From Tatumella terrea (lineage in GTDB: Bacteria > Pseudomonadota > Gammaproteobacteria > Enterobacterales > Enterobacteriaceae): a stretch of 64,000 bases of DNA. The position numbers were made by a program, and so were the translations under genes. The stretch covers positions 1 to 64,000 of the forward strand of contig NZ_BAAAFX010000020.1 in the NCBI RefSeq assembly GCF_039523755.1, given 5' to 3'. The notes beneath the pieces were generated by a model. The model was not told where the DNA came from and did no database searches. It was given only the letters and a program-made list of their open reading frames with translations. Below, one piece after another: positions 43,751 to 52,443 of this stretch. How positions within the stretch are numbered: position 1 is the stretch's first letter; the number at the start of each line of letters is the position of its first letter.

Positions 43751-44683
43751 TTAAGCTTTATTATTCAGCCACGCCATATACTCTGTCACACCTTCAGCCA
43801 CGGTTTTGAAAGGCTTGTCATAGCCTGCAGACCGCAGATGAGTGAGATCGGCTTGAGTATATTCCTGATAACGTCCTTTCAGCTTTTCAGGGAAAGGAAT
43901 GTATTCCACTTCACCCTCACCGTGCCAGGCCAGCACTGCATCGGCAACGGCCTGGAAAGACTCTGCACGTCCGGTACCGCAGTTATAAATACCGGAGACA
44001 TTGTTTTCCCAGCACCACAGGTTAACGGCCGCAACATCCTGGACATAGATAAAGTCACGCTGGAAGTTTTCGCTGCCGGCGAACAATTTCGGGTTCTCAC
44101 CCTGATTAATCTGGGTATTCAGGTGAAAAGCGACGCTGGCCATACTGCCTTTATGTCCTTCACGCGGACCATACACATTGAAATAACGGAAACCACAGAC
44201 CGGTGATTCTGCTTCCGGCAGAATGCTGCGTACATAATGATCGAACAGCATTTTTGAGTAACCGTACACATTCAGTGGTGCTTCGTACTGGCGCTCTTCG
44301 ATGAAATTGTCATTCCGGCCACCATAAGTGGCGGCAGAAGAGGCATACAGAAACGGGATCTGGCGCTCGAGACAGAAATGCAGCAGCTCTTTTGAGTACT
44401 GATAGTTATTATCCATCATATACTTACCGTCCCACTCCGTGGTTGAAGAGCAGGCTCCCTGATGGAAAATAGCCTCGATAGGGCCAAAATCGTCACCCGC
44501 CATCAGGCTGACAAGGAATTCTTCCTTATCCATATAATCACTGATGTTCAGATCAGCCAGATTGACAAATTTTGTACCATCTTTCAGGTTATCTACGACC
44601 AGAATATCGGTATATCCACGGTCATTTAGCGCTTTAACAATATTGCTGCCGATCATGCCGGCGCCACCAGTTACGATAATCAT
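43751..44683 (-). CDS. hldD: ADP-L-glycero-D-manno-heptose 6-epimerase HldD
   Basis: Makes the ADP-heptose donor used by WaaC, WaaF and WaaQ. It is a short-chain dehydrogenase-type epimerase with 310 residues, an NADP-binding MIIVTGGAGMIGSNIVKAL start, the SSTTEWDGKYMMDNNYQYSK stretch and the catalytic YGYSK (YxxxK). First gene of the core operon. The 243 bp upstream, which must hold its promoter, have no other gene; in E. coli a heat-shock promoter drives it, but I could not confirm one here. Confidence 0.97.
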   Translation of the reverse strand: MIIVTGGAGMIGSNIVKALNDRGYTDILVVDNLKDGTKFVNLADLNISDYMDKEEFLVSLMAGDDFGPIEAIFHQGACSSTTEWDGKYMMDNNYQYSKELLHFCLERQIPFLYASSAATYGGRNDNFIEERQYEAPLNVYGYSKMLFDHYVRSILPEAESPVCGFRYFNVYGPREGHKGSMASVAFHLNTQINQGENPKLFAGSENFQRDFIYVQDVAAVNLWCWENNVSGIYNCGTGRAESFQAVADAVLAWHGEGEVEYIPFPEKLKGRYQEYTQADLTHLRSAGYDKPFKTVAEGVTEYMAWLNNKA

Positions 44684-44888
44684 AAGCGTGCCTTTCAGTA
44701 AGGACGTAGAGTCCGGAGAAACAGGGTGATATCGCTGAATGATACCATTTCACGCCGGGTAAAGGCAGAGGCCGTCATACCGTGTAACGTATCGCGGCGC
44801 ACGGTAAAACATTTTTCAGAATAGATGAGGCCGGGAAAGGCAAGGCGGATGACCGGGACGGTAAGGTGTCACCTTTGCATACATTGCA

Positions 44889-44917
44889 GCACCCTTACCG
44901 CCAATGGGTAAGGGTGC
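44889..44917. terminator. Hairpin after yibQ
   Basis: GCACCCTTACC and GGTAAGGGTGC form an 11-bp perfect stem with a 7-nt loop, 10 bp beyond the yibQ stop. No T-run follows on either strand. Confidence 0.6.
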
Positions 44918-44926
44918 CCGTTACAA

Positions 44927-45850
44927 CTAAAAGAGGGTGCGAAGGTCGCGGATAAACTGACTATTCTTCACGCTGTTATAGATGATTGACACTCCCTGAG
45001 ACGGAGGTGGCGGGGTTAATTTCTGTGTTGTGCGGCATTGCTGTGTCAGATCAGACACCGCAGGCACATGCTTTTTCGTCCCGCTGTGCGTGTTTTGTGT
45101 CATGGCGGCGTTGCCCTGTGACGATAACGGACTTTCATTCAGCAACTGGCTGGGCCGGACCAGGGTGATATCCGCAGGGAGATTTGCCAGCATCTGTTGC
45201 AAAACCCTCACTGTGGCCGGATGGGGATGCCCGATAGCAATGGCAGAACCATTTCGTCTGGCAAGCGCAATCGCCCGTAAAAACTGCTTACGGATATCCG
45301 CATCGTTCTGCGTATCGTCCAGGAAGACGTTGCGCTTTAGTACCCGGACATGCGTTCCTTTAGAGGCAGGGATAGACTGACTGTTACCGATAGTCATGCT
45401 GTCGAGGAAATAAAAGTTGTAGTGGTTCAGTACCTGCATTACTTTTATCATGCCCGGCAGGCTGGAGGTCATTTTACTGCCCATATGATTATTCAGCCCG
45501 ACCGCATAAGGCACGTGCTGCACAGCCAGCTGAATAATTCTGGCGATCTGATCGCTGCTCATGTCCGGAGTCAGGGTATTTTTTTCCAGTGGCTGCTTAC
45601 TCAGGGGGGCCATGGGTAAATGGATCAGGACTTCATGGCCTGTCTGATGCGCTTTGCTGGCCATTTGCCTGGCGTGCGTGGCATCCGGCAGCACGGCGAC
45701 TGAGAGGGGCGCCGGTAGTTGCAGCACTTGATTTTCTTCTTTAGGACGATAGCCGAAGTCATCGATGACAATCGCCAGCTTACCGGCCAGCGCAGACTGA
45801 CAAATCAGCATACCACCCAGAAAAGCGGCTATTTTCAGAGTCTGTGACAC
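44927..45850 (-). CDS. yibQ: Divergent polysaccharide deacetylase family protein YibQ
   Basis: A periplasmic protein of 307 residues with an N-terminal signal peptide (cut near ALAGKLA) and a deacetylase-2 type domain: LAIVIDDFGYRPKEENQVLQL, GHEVLIHLPMAPLSKQPLE, AVGLNNHMGSKMTSS and AIAIGHPHPATVRVL. Metal-binding residues seem kept. The C-terminal 60 residues are low-complexity. It follows envC with a 1-nt gap, as in E. coli, which hints at a role in cell-wall work, but its substrate is unknown. Confidence 0.9.
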   Translation of the reverse strand: MSQTLKIAAFLGGMLICQSALAGKLAIVIDDFGYRPKEENQVLQLPAPLSVAVLPDATHARQMASKAHQTGHEVLIHLPMAPLSKQPLEKNTLTPDMSSDQIARIIQLAVQHVPYAVGLNNHMGSKMTSSLPGMIKVMQVLNHYNFYFLDSMTIGNSQSIPASKGTHVRVLKRNVFLDDTQNDADIRKQFLRAIALARRNGSAIAIGHPHPATVRVLQQMLANLPADITLVRPSQLLNESPLSSQGNAAMTQNTHSGTKKHVPAVSDLTQQCRTTQKLTPPPPSQGVSIIYNSVKNSQFIRDLRTLF

Positions 45851-45851
45851 A

Positions 45852-47153
45852 TTATTTCCCTAACCAGCTGAGAGGATTGACGGCCTGTCCCTGTCGACGA
45901 ATTTCAAAATACAGCGCAGAAACCCCTTGTCCGCCACTGGTCCCGACCAGCGCGATGGGCTGACCTGCGCTGACCTGTTGACCGACATTGACCAGGGCGC
46001 TTTGGTTATAACCATACAGCGTCATATCACCTTTACCGTGTTCTATCACAATTACCAGCCCGTATCCTTGCAGCCAGTCAGCCATAATGACACGTCCGTC
46101 GGCAATCGCTCTGACATCAGAACCTTCAGGTGCGCTAATGACTAAGCCTTTCCAGCGTAGTTCACCCTGCAAGGTTTCACCAAACCGATGTAACAGTTTG
46201 CCCCGCACCGGCCACGGATACTGGCCGGCGGGACGTCCCAGTCCCCCCGTACGGGCCATCAGTTCACGCTCACCCGTGGTCGGCTGGTAACTGGATCCGG
46301 AGGCTTTAGCCTGCGCCTGACGCTGGCGTACCTGTTCGGCTTCCCGGGCTTCCTGCTCAGCCCGGGCTTTGGCTATCTGTTCTGCCCTGGCAATTTTTGC
46401 CTGCAGGCGACTTTCGTTCTGGCGCATTTCCACCAGGTCAGCCTGATCTTTTTCCAGCGATGATTCCAGAATCGTCAGCGTACGCTGTCGTGCGCTTCTG
46501 GCCTGCTCCAGTCTGACCTGCTGGGCCTGATACTGCCGGAGCAATTGTTGCTGTTGCTGCTGTTTCTGTTCCAGCACGCGCTTTTTCTCTGCCAGGTCTG
46601 CCCGGGTCTGTTTCAGGTCCGCAATATTTTGCTGACGTGCCTGATTAAGATAGGTGAAATACGTCAGAATACGGTCATCACGTTGACCGGCTTCACCACT
46701 AAGCAGCAGTTCGAGACCGCTGTGCTGTCCCTGACGGAATGCAGCATCCAGCTGTTGAGCCAGCAGATCTTCTTCGCGGTTTTGCTTATTTTGCAACGTG
46801 GTAATGTTACGCGCCAGGTCGTCGATATCGCGATTGATTCCGTCGAGCGTCAGTTGGGTCTGCCGCAATTGCCGGCTCGCCTGGGCGATGACTTTCTCCT
46901 GACTTTGCAGTTGATCCAGCAAGTTACTACGCTGAATTTTCTGAGTCCGGACACGTTTTTCTTTGTCAGCAATATCCTGCCGGATAGAGTTCAGCTGCGC
47001 CTTACTGTCGTCGGCAGTCTGGCCTGGCAAAGGAAAGCAAACGATGCCCGCATAAAGCAGGCTCATGACCAGCGGGAGCAGTTTCCGGGACAACGGGTGT
47101 TGGCAGGATCCTGTTTCTGGCGAAATGCGGATTTCAGGCTTTTTTTTCGTCAT
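45852..47153 (-). CDS. envC: Murein hydrolase activator EnvC
   Basis: Periplasmic activator of the amidases AmiA and AmiB at the division septum, controlled by FtsEX. The 433-residue protein has an N-terminal export segment (about 22-46), long coiled coils rich in Q, R and E (about 50-285) and a C-terminal LytM domain (about 315-430) with LRWKGLVISAPEGSDVRAIADGRV and GYGLVIVIEHGKGDMTLYGYN. As in E. coli EnvC the LytM site lacks the full zinc ligands, so it is an activator and not an enzyme. The E. coli neighbour gpmM is missing upstream. Confidence 0.93.
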   Translation of the reverse strand: MTKKKPEIRISPETGSCQHPLSRKLLPLVMSLLYAGIVCFPLPGQTADDSKAQLNSIRQDIADKEKRVRTQKIQRSNLLDQLQSQEKVIAQASRQLRQTQLTLDGINRDIDDLARNITTLQNKQNREEDLLAQQLDAAFRQGQHSGLELLLSGEAGQRDDRILTYFTYLNQARQQNIADLKQTRADLAEKKRVLEQKQQQQQQLLRQYQAQQVRLEQARSARQRTLTILESSLEKDQADLVEMRQNESRLQAKIARAEQIAKARAEQEAREAEQVRQRQAQAKASGSSYQPTTGERELMARTGGLGRPAGQYPWPVRGKLLHRFGETLQGELRWKGLVISAPEGSDVRAIADGRVIMADWLQGYGLVIVIEHGKGDMTLYGYNQSALVNVGQQVSAGQPIALVGTSGGQGVSALYFEIRRQGQAVNPLSWLGK

Positions 47154-47405
47154 AAGGATACGATTATTTCACGATGCCTGACGCCTTACCAGCGTCGCCG
47201 GAGGGATTTAGTGTTTGTATCCGCCCATTAATGGCATAATCAGACAACAGGTAAGGGTTGAGCGCTTAATTGCAGTATTTATCGGCCAGGTCTCACATAA
47301 ATTGAGCCTTCGATGGTGTTAGTGTCTGTACATGCCGGACTGCACAGGTATACTCAGAACCCTTATATTATCTTATTTTTGTCCGGTCTGGAGTTGTTAC
47401 CCCTC

Positions 47406-47837
47406 ATGCAAGATATTATGGAATTTGCACACAATCACCTGGTGCTTTGCCTCGCCTGGGTTGTCTTATTCGTCCTGGTGATTGTTACTACCTTTAAGGG
47501 GCTGTTTTCAAAAGTTAAAACGATCAGTCGTGGTGAAGCGACGCATCTTATCAATAAAGCCAATGCGGTAGTGGTTGATGTGCGTTCACGTGACGATTTC
47601 CGCAGAGGTCACATTTCCGGTGCTGTGAATCTGGCGACGGCTGAAGTGAAAAAAGGCAATCTGACTGAAATCGAAAAGTTTAAAGATCAGCCAGTGATTG
47701 TTGTCTGTGCTACCGGACAGTCCGCCGGTGAAGCTGCGGCTCAGTTAAGCGCTGCCGGTTTTACTCAGGTTTCGGTACTGAAAGAAGGGATCAGTGGCTG
47801 GAATGGTGAAAACCTGCCGCTCGTTCGTGGAAAATAA
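47406..47837 (+). CDS. yibN: Membrane-anchored rhodanese-like protein YibN
   Basis: The start at 47406 gives 143 residues, the E. coli YibN length. One N-terminal helix (about 12-30) anchors a cytoplasmic rhodanese-like domain with DVRSRDDFRRGHISGAVNLA and a cysteine at residue 101 in the loop VVCATGQSAG, where active rhodaneses have their catalytic cysteine. E. coli YibN reads VDGSGMQC at this place. Activity is thus possible but not shown. First in a run with grxC, secB and gpsA. Confidence 0.9.
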   Translation: MQDIMEFAHNHLVLCLAWVVLFVLVIVTTFKGLFSKVKTISRGEATHLINKANAVVVDVRSRDDFRRGHISGAVNLATAEVKKGNLTEIEKFKDQPVIVVCATGQSAGEAAAQLSAAGFTQVSVLKEGISGWNGENLPLVRGK

Positions 47838-47856
47838 TTTCGCAGAGGTGCTGACA

Positions 47857-48111
47857 ATGGCAATAATCGATATTTACACTAAACAAACCTGCCCGTTCTG
47901 TCACCGTGCAAAAGCACTGTTAGAGAAAAAAGGGGCGGCGTTTAATGAGATTCCTATTGATGGTGATGCCGAAAAACGTGCCGGAATGATCGAGCGCAGT
48001 GGGCGAACCACAGTACCTCAGATTTTTATCAATGGAACACATATTGGCGGTTGTGATGACCTGTATGCCCTTGAGGCTGAACAGGGTCTGGACCCTTTAT
48101 TACAAGCCTGA
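47857..48111 (+). CDS. grxC: Glutaredoxin 3
   Basis: Cytoplasmic dithiol glutaredoxin that reduces disulfides with glutathione. The ATG at 47857 (GAGGTG site) gives 84 residues. The redox motif is CPFC (residues 11-14; CPYC in E. coli), and TVPQIFINGTHIGGCDDLYALE holds the cis-proline and glutathione-binding residues. It lies 19 nt after yibN. Confidence 0.96.
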   Translation: MAIIDIYTKQTCPFCHRAKALLEKKGAAFNEIPIDGDAEKRAGMIERSGRTTVPQIFINGTHIGGCDDLYALEAEQGLDPLLQA

Positions 48112-48153
48112 TTTCCGGGCGGGACTTATTTCAACTTAACAGGACCAAGTACC

Positions 48154-48612
48154 ATGTCAGAACAAAATAACAGTGAAATGACTTTCCAGATCCAGCGTGT
48201 CTACACCAAAGACATCTCTTTCGAAGCGCCAAACGCACCACAGGTTTTCCAGAAAGAGTGGGAACCTGAAGTTAAACTGGACCTGGATACAGCATCCTCA
48301 CAACTGGCTGACGGTATTTTTGAAGTCGTATTACGCGTGACCGTAACGGCGACAGTCGGTGAAGAAACTGCTTTCCTGTGTGAAGTTCAGCAGGCGGGTA
48401 TTTTCACTATCTCCGGAATTGAAGGAACCCAGATGGCTCATTGCCTGGGTGCCTATTGCCCGAACATCCTGTTCCCTTATGCGCGTGAGTGCATTTCAGG
48501 TCTGGTATCCCGGGGGACATTCCCGCAGCTGAACCTGGCACCGGTAAATTTTGATGCATTATTCATGAACTACCTGCAGGAACAGGAAGGTAGTGCTCCG
48601 CAGGAAGCCTGA
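48154..48612 (+). CDS. secB: Protein-export chaperone SecB
   Basis: Tetrameric chaperone that keeps preproteins unfolded and hands them to SecA. The 152-residue protein has the core FQIQRVYTKDISFEAPNAPQVF, the GIEGTQMAHCLGAYCPNILFPYARE segment and an acidic tail that binds SecA. Its stop overlaps the gpsA start by one base (TGATG). Confidence 0.98.
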   Translation: MSEQNNSEMTFQIQRVYTKDISFEAPNAPQVFQKEWEPEVKLDLDTASSQLADGIFEVVLRVTVTATVGEETAFLCEVQQAGIFTISGIEGTQMAHCLGAYCPNILFPYARECISGLVSRGTFPQLNLAPVNFDALFMNYLQEQEGSAPQEA

Positions 48613-49631
48613 TGAATAGTCGCAGTGATTCTGTCAGTGTTATCGGTGCCGGTTCCTACGGCACCGCTCTGGCTATTACGCTGGCGCGTAATGGCCACCC
48701 GGTTGTTTTGTGGGGACACAACCCGCACCATCTTGAACGTCTGCAGGCCGACCGTTGTAATACGGAGTTTCTGCCGGATGTGACCTTCCCTGATAATCTG
48801 CTGATTGAACCTTCGCTGGAAAAAGCGGTGGCAGCCAGCCAGGATATCCTGGTGGTAGTGCCCAGCCACGTCTTTGGTCAGGTACTGCAACAGATCCAGC
48901 CTTTGCTGGAAGCCGATTCGCGTCTTGTCTGGGCCACCAAAGGGCTGGAAAGCGAAACCGGCAGGCTACTGCAGGATGTGGCCCGGGATATCCTCGGCCA
49001 GGCGATCCCGCTGGCGGTGATTTCCGGGCCGACCTTTGCCCGTGAACTTGCCGCAGGGATGCCTACCGCAATTGCGCTGGCATCGGCAAGCCCGGCATTT
49101 TCCGAAGCGTTACAACAGAAGCTGCATTGCGGAAAAAGCTTTCGTGTGTACAGCAACCATGACCTGGTCGGTGTACAACTGGGCGGCGCAGTGAAAAATG
49201 TGATTGCTATCGGGGCCGGAATCTCTGATGGTATAGGTTTCGGGGCAAACGCCCGAACGGCGTTAATCACCCGTGGCCTGGCCGAAATGAGCCGCTTAGG
49301 TGTTGCGCTCGGGGCAGATCCGGCCACATTTATGGGCATGGCCGGGCTGGGGGATTTAGTTCTGACCTGTACGGACAATCAGTCACGTAACCGGCGTTTT
49401 GGTATGTTGCTTGGACAGGGTAACAGTGTCGATGTGGCAGAGAAAAGCATCGGCCAGGTCGTCGAAGGTTACCGGAACACTAAAGAAGTCCGGGTACTGG
49501 CGGCCCGTATGGGCGTTGAAATGCCAATCACCGAGCAAATTTATCAGGTGCTGTATTGCGGGAAATCTGCCAGAGAGGCAGCCCTGTCTTTACTGGGTCG
49601 TGAAAGAAAAGATGAGAAAGAGGCGCTCTGA
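48612..49631 (+). CDS. gpsA: Glycerol-3-phosphate dehydrogenase [NAD(P)+]
   Basis: Makes sn-glycerol 3-phosphate from dihydroxyacetone phosphate for phospholipids. The 339-residue protein has the Rossmann motif VIGAGSYGTALA at its start, the WATKGLE segment, SGPTFARELAAGMPTA, GGAVKNVIAIGAGI with the catalytic lysine, and the TRGLAEMSRLG stretch. Translationally coupled to secB. Confidence 0.97.
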   Translation: MNSRSDSVSVIGAGSYGTALAITLARNGHPVVLWGHNPHHLERLQADRCNTEFLPDVTFPDNLLIEPSLEKAVAASQDILVVVPSHVFGQVLQQIQPLLEADSRLVWATKGLESETGRLLQDVARDILGQAIPLAVISGPTFARELAAGMPTAIALASASPAFSEALQQKLHCGKSFRVYSNHDLVGVQLGGAVKNVIAIGAGISDGIGFGANARTALITRGLAEMSRLGVALGADPATFMGMAGLGDLVLTCTDNQSRNRRFGMLLGQGNSVDVAEKSIGQVVEGYRNTKEVRVLAARMGVEMPITEQIYQVLYCGKSAREAALSLLGRERKDEKEAL

Positions 49632-49668
49632 GCAAAGCGCTGACTTGAGTTCCATCACTATGTTTGTA

Positions 49669-49692
49669 AGCGCCTGTCCGGGCGCTTTTTTA
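49669..49692 (+). terminator. Terminator between gpsA and cysE
   Basis: AGCGCC and GGCGCT pair around a short loop and are followed by a T-run. It lies 15 nt before cysE, so it may end part of the yibN-grxC-secB-gpsA transcripts. Confidence 0.75.
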
Positions 49693-49706
49693 TCGGGAGT
49701 TTAACG

Positions 49707-50528
49707 ATGTCGTCTGAAGAATTAGCGCAAATCTGGGAAAGCATCATTGCGGAAGCCAGAAGTCTGGCGGAAGGTGAACCTATGCTTGCCAGTTTTTTTC
49801 ATGCGACACTGCTTAAACACGAAAACCTGGGTAGTGCCCTGAGCTATCTGCTGGCCAATAAACTGGCTAATCCGATTATGCCGGCCATCGCCATCCGGGA
49901 AATTGTCGAAGAAGCCTACCGTAAAGACCCGTCGATGATCTTCTCTGCCGCCCGGGATGTTACTGCTGTCAGTCAGCGTGACCCTGCGGTCGATAAATAC
50001 TCTACGCCGTTGCTCTATCTGAAAGGGTTCCATGCGCTTCAGGCCTACCGTATCGGTAACTGGTTATGGAAAGAGGGCCGTCGGTCACTGGCGGTTTATC
50101 TTCAGAATGAGATTTCCGTATCTTTTGGTGTGGATATCCATCCTGCTGCCACTATCGGTTGCGGCATCATGCTGGATCACGCGACAGGCATCGTGGTCGG
50201 GGAAACGGCCGTCATCGAAAATGATGTCTCTATTCTGCAATCTGTCACGCTTGGCGGAACCGGTAAAACCTGTGGTGATCGTCATCCGAAGATCCGCGAA
50301 GGGGTGATGATTGGGGCCGGCGCGAAGGTTCTGGGTAACATTGAAGTCGGCCGGGGGGCGAAAATCGGGGCGGGTTCAGTCGTATTGCAACCGGTACCGC
50401 CTCATACGACGGTCGCCGGGGTACCGGCAAGGATTGTCGGCAGGCCCGCCAGTGAAAAACCGGCTATGGATATGGACCAGCATTTCAATGGCACTATCCC
50501 GGGGTTTGAATACGGGGACGGCATTTAA
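49707..50528 (+). CDS. cysE: Serine O-acetyltransferase
   Basis: First step of cysteine synthesis: acetyl-CoA and L-serine give O-acetylserine; feedback-inhibited by cysteine. The 273-residue protein has an N-terminal helical domain and the C-terminal left-handed beta-helix of hexapeptide repeats (about 140-240), with the catalytic DIHPAATIGCGIMLDHATGIVVGETAVI stretch, GKTCGDRHPKI and a C-terminal tail ending YGDGI that docks into CysK. Confidence 0.97.
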   Translation: MSSEELAQIWESIIAEARSLAEGEPMLASFFHATLLKHENLGSALSYLLANKLANPIMPAIAIREIVEEAYRKDPSMIFSAARDVTAVSQRDPAVDKYSTPLLYLKGFHALQAYRIGNWLWKEGRRSLAVYLQNEISVSFGVDIHPAATIGCGIMLDHATGIVVGETAVIENDVSILQSVTLGGTGKTCGDRHPKIREGVMIGAGAKVLGNIEVGRGAKIGAGSVVLQPVPPHTTVAGVPARIVGRPASEKPAMDMDQHFNGTIPGFEYGDGI

Positions 50529-50554
50529 CGCCGACCCATACAGCGCCGGCGTTA
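50528..50554. terminator. Hairpin between cysE and trmL
   Basis: AACGCCG and CGGCGTT pair across the 27 bp that separate the two convergent genes. Confidence 0.5.
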
Positions 50555-50555
50555 T

Positions 50556-51029
50556 TTACGCTTTAACAAGCGCGCCGGCATAGTCCAGTTGCCGCCAGGC
50601 TTCATACACCACGACAGCTACTGAGTTTGATAAATTCATGCTCCGGCTCTGCGGCACCATCGGAATACGTATTTTCTGCATCGCGGGTAAACTTTCCAGT
50701 ATTTCTGCAGGCAACCCCCGGCTTTCCGGGCCGAACATCAGATAATCTCCGGCCTGCCATGCCACCGCACTGTGGGCTGGTGTACCTTTAGTGGTCAGCG
50801 CAAACAAACGGGCAGGGTGTTCACTGTCGAGAAAGGCCTGATAATTTGCATGGCGGCGGATAGCCGTAAATTCATGGTAATCCAGGCCGGCACGGCGCAG
50901 GCGTTTATCATCCCAGGTGAAACCCAGGGGTTCGATTAAGTGCAATGAGAAACCGGTATTGGCACACAGACGAATGATGTTACCGGTATTAGGTGGAATT
51001 TCTGGCTCAAATAAGACGATATTAATCAT
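50556..51029 (-). CDS. trmL: tRNA (cytidine/uridine-2'-O-) methyltransferase TrmL
   Basis: SPOUT-family enzyme that methylates the ribose of the wobble base in two tRNA-Leu species. The start at 51029 gives 157 residues (MINIVLFEPEIPPNTGNIIRL); a start at 51065 would add 12 residues not found in the family. The trefoil-knot motifs are LFALTTKGTPAH, YLMFGPESRGLP and the C-terminal MNLSNSVAVVVYEAWRQL. In E. coli trmL also follows cysE, but there cpxA is far away; here it is 37 bp off. Confidence 0.96.
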   Translation of the reverse strand: MINIVLFEPEIPPNTGNIIRLCANTGFSLHLIEPLGFTWDDKRLRRAGLDYHEFTAIRRHANYQAFLDSEHPARLFALTTKGTPAHSAVAWQAGDYLMFGPESRGLPAEILESLPAMQKIRIPMVPQSRSMNLSNSVAVVVYEAWRQLDYAGALVKA

Positions 51030-51066
51030 AAAGGGCTCCCGCTCACGAGAGCCGCAGAATAACAAA

Positions 51067-52443
51067 TTATTCGCGTACAGAGTATAACGGTAGCCAGATA
51101 GTCAGACGTAATCCGCCTAACGGACTGTCATCCGCTTTAACCCAGCCGTGGTGTTGTTGCAGTGCGGTATCAACAATCGCCAGCCCAAGGCCTGTGCCCC
51201 CGGACTCCCGATCCCTGGCTTCATCCGTACGGTAAAACGGCCTGAATATTTGTTCTCTGTCCTCAGGGCTGACACCCGGCCCGTCATCGTCCACATGAAT
51301 AGTGATACCGGAACGGTCAACAGAGAATCCCACACTGATATGTGAATGGGAGTAACGTAATGCATTACGGATAATATTTTCTAACGCACTCTCCAGGGCA
51401 TGAGGGTTACCGTACAGAGGCCAGGGTCCCGGCGGATAAGGGATATCCATCTTTTTCCCCATTTGTTCCGCTTCAAACTGCGCGTCTTCCAGCACCCCAT
51501 TCCATAGCTGGCTGGCTTTCATCGCTTCGCTGACCAGCGCATTGTTGTGCTGGGTGCGGGAAAGCACTAATAAATCATTGATCATACCGTCCAGACGCTG
51601 GGCTTCTGTTTCAATACGAGCAAGTTCCTTACTCTCGCCCGACCGGCGACGGAGCAGTGCGGTTGCCAGCTGCAGGCGCGTCAGTGGCGTTCTGAGTTCA
51701 TGGCTGATGTCCGACAGTAAGCGTTGCTGGGCCGTCATCATACGTTCAAGTGCACTGATCATCTGATTGAAGCTGGCGCCTGCGGCCAGGAACTCTTGCG
51801 GGCCTGACTCCAGTTCCGGATGTTGTCTCAGGTTGCCCATGGCGACTTCGTCTGCGGCATACTTCAGCTTTCGGGCCGGTTTCGCCAGGCTCCATGCCAG
51901 CCATAACAGAAGCGGTGCGCTGATAAGCATGGTAACAATCAGCAGCAACAGAGGCCGGTCAAACAGGAGGTTAATAAAATCCAGCTGCGAGCTGGTGGCC
52001 GGGCGAACCATATAGAGCTGGTAATTATCTTCACCATCCTGGACCGAAAAAGGCCCTACCATTTCGATACGGCCATAGGTTTTCTTTTGCGGATGATCGG
52101 CATTATCTGACTGACCGATAAAATTACGGATAATCTGCATTTCATTGTGGCGGGCACCGATGACACGCCCCTCTGAGGTGACCAGCAGAAGATGCTGGCC
52201 CGGCGGGGCCCATTTATCGATAGCCCGATAGAGCCTGCGCCACCACATAAGATCATTGGGCGGGTCCTGTGCCAGCTCTGCTTCCACATGCTGCTCTATC
52301 ATCACACCCTGCCGCTGCTCGCTTTCCAGCAGCGATGTCATCTGGCGTGAGTCGAGTTTCGGCAGCATAAGAACCAGCATCAACACTAATGCCAGTGTTA
52401 ACCAGAATATAGCGAAGATGCGGGTAGTCAGGCTGCTGATCAT
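51067..52443 (-). CDS. cpxA: Envelope stress sensor histidine kinase CpxA
   Basis: Inner-membrane sensor of misfolded envelope proteins that phosphorylates CpxR. The 458-residue protein has two membrane helices (about 8-28 and 165-187) around a periplasmic domain, a HAMP domain, the phospho-accepting histidine in DISHELRTPLTRL (about 248), the N-box IIRNALRYSHSH, and the G-boxes VDDDGPGVSPED and GGTGLGLAIV. It overlaps cpxR by 4 nt (ATGA). Confidence 0.97.
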   Translation of the reverse strand: MISSLTTRIFAIFWLTLALVLMLVLMLPKLDSRQMTSLLESEQRQGVMIEQHVEAELAQDPPNDLMWWRRLYRAIDKWAPPGQHLLLVTSEGRVIGARHNEMQIIRNFIGQSDNADHPQKKTYGRIEMVGPFSVQDGEDNYQLYMVRPATSSQLDFINLLFDRPLLLLIVTMLISAPLLLWLAWSLAKPARKLKYAADEVAMGNLRQHPELESGPQEFLAAGASFNQMISALERMMTAQQRLLSDISHELRTPLTRLQLATALLRRRSGESKELARIETEAQRLDGMINDLLVLSRTQHNNALVSEAMKASQLWNGVLEDAQFEAEQMGKKMDIPYPPGPWPLYGNPHALESALENIIRNALRYSHSHISVGFSVDRSGITIHVDDDGPGVSPEDREQIFRPFYRTDEARDRESGGTGLGLAIVDTALQQHHGWVKADDSPLGGLRLTIWLPLYSVRE

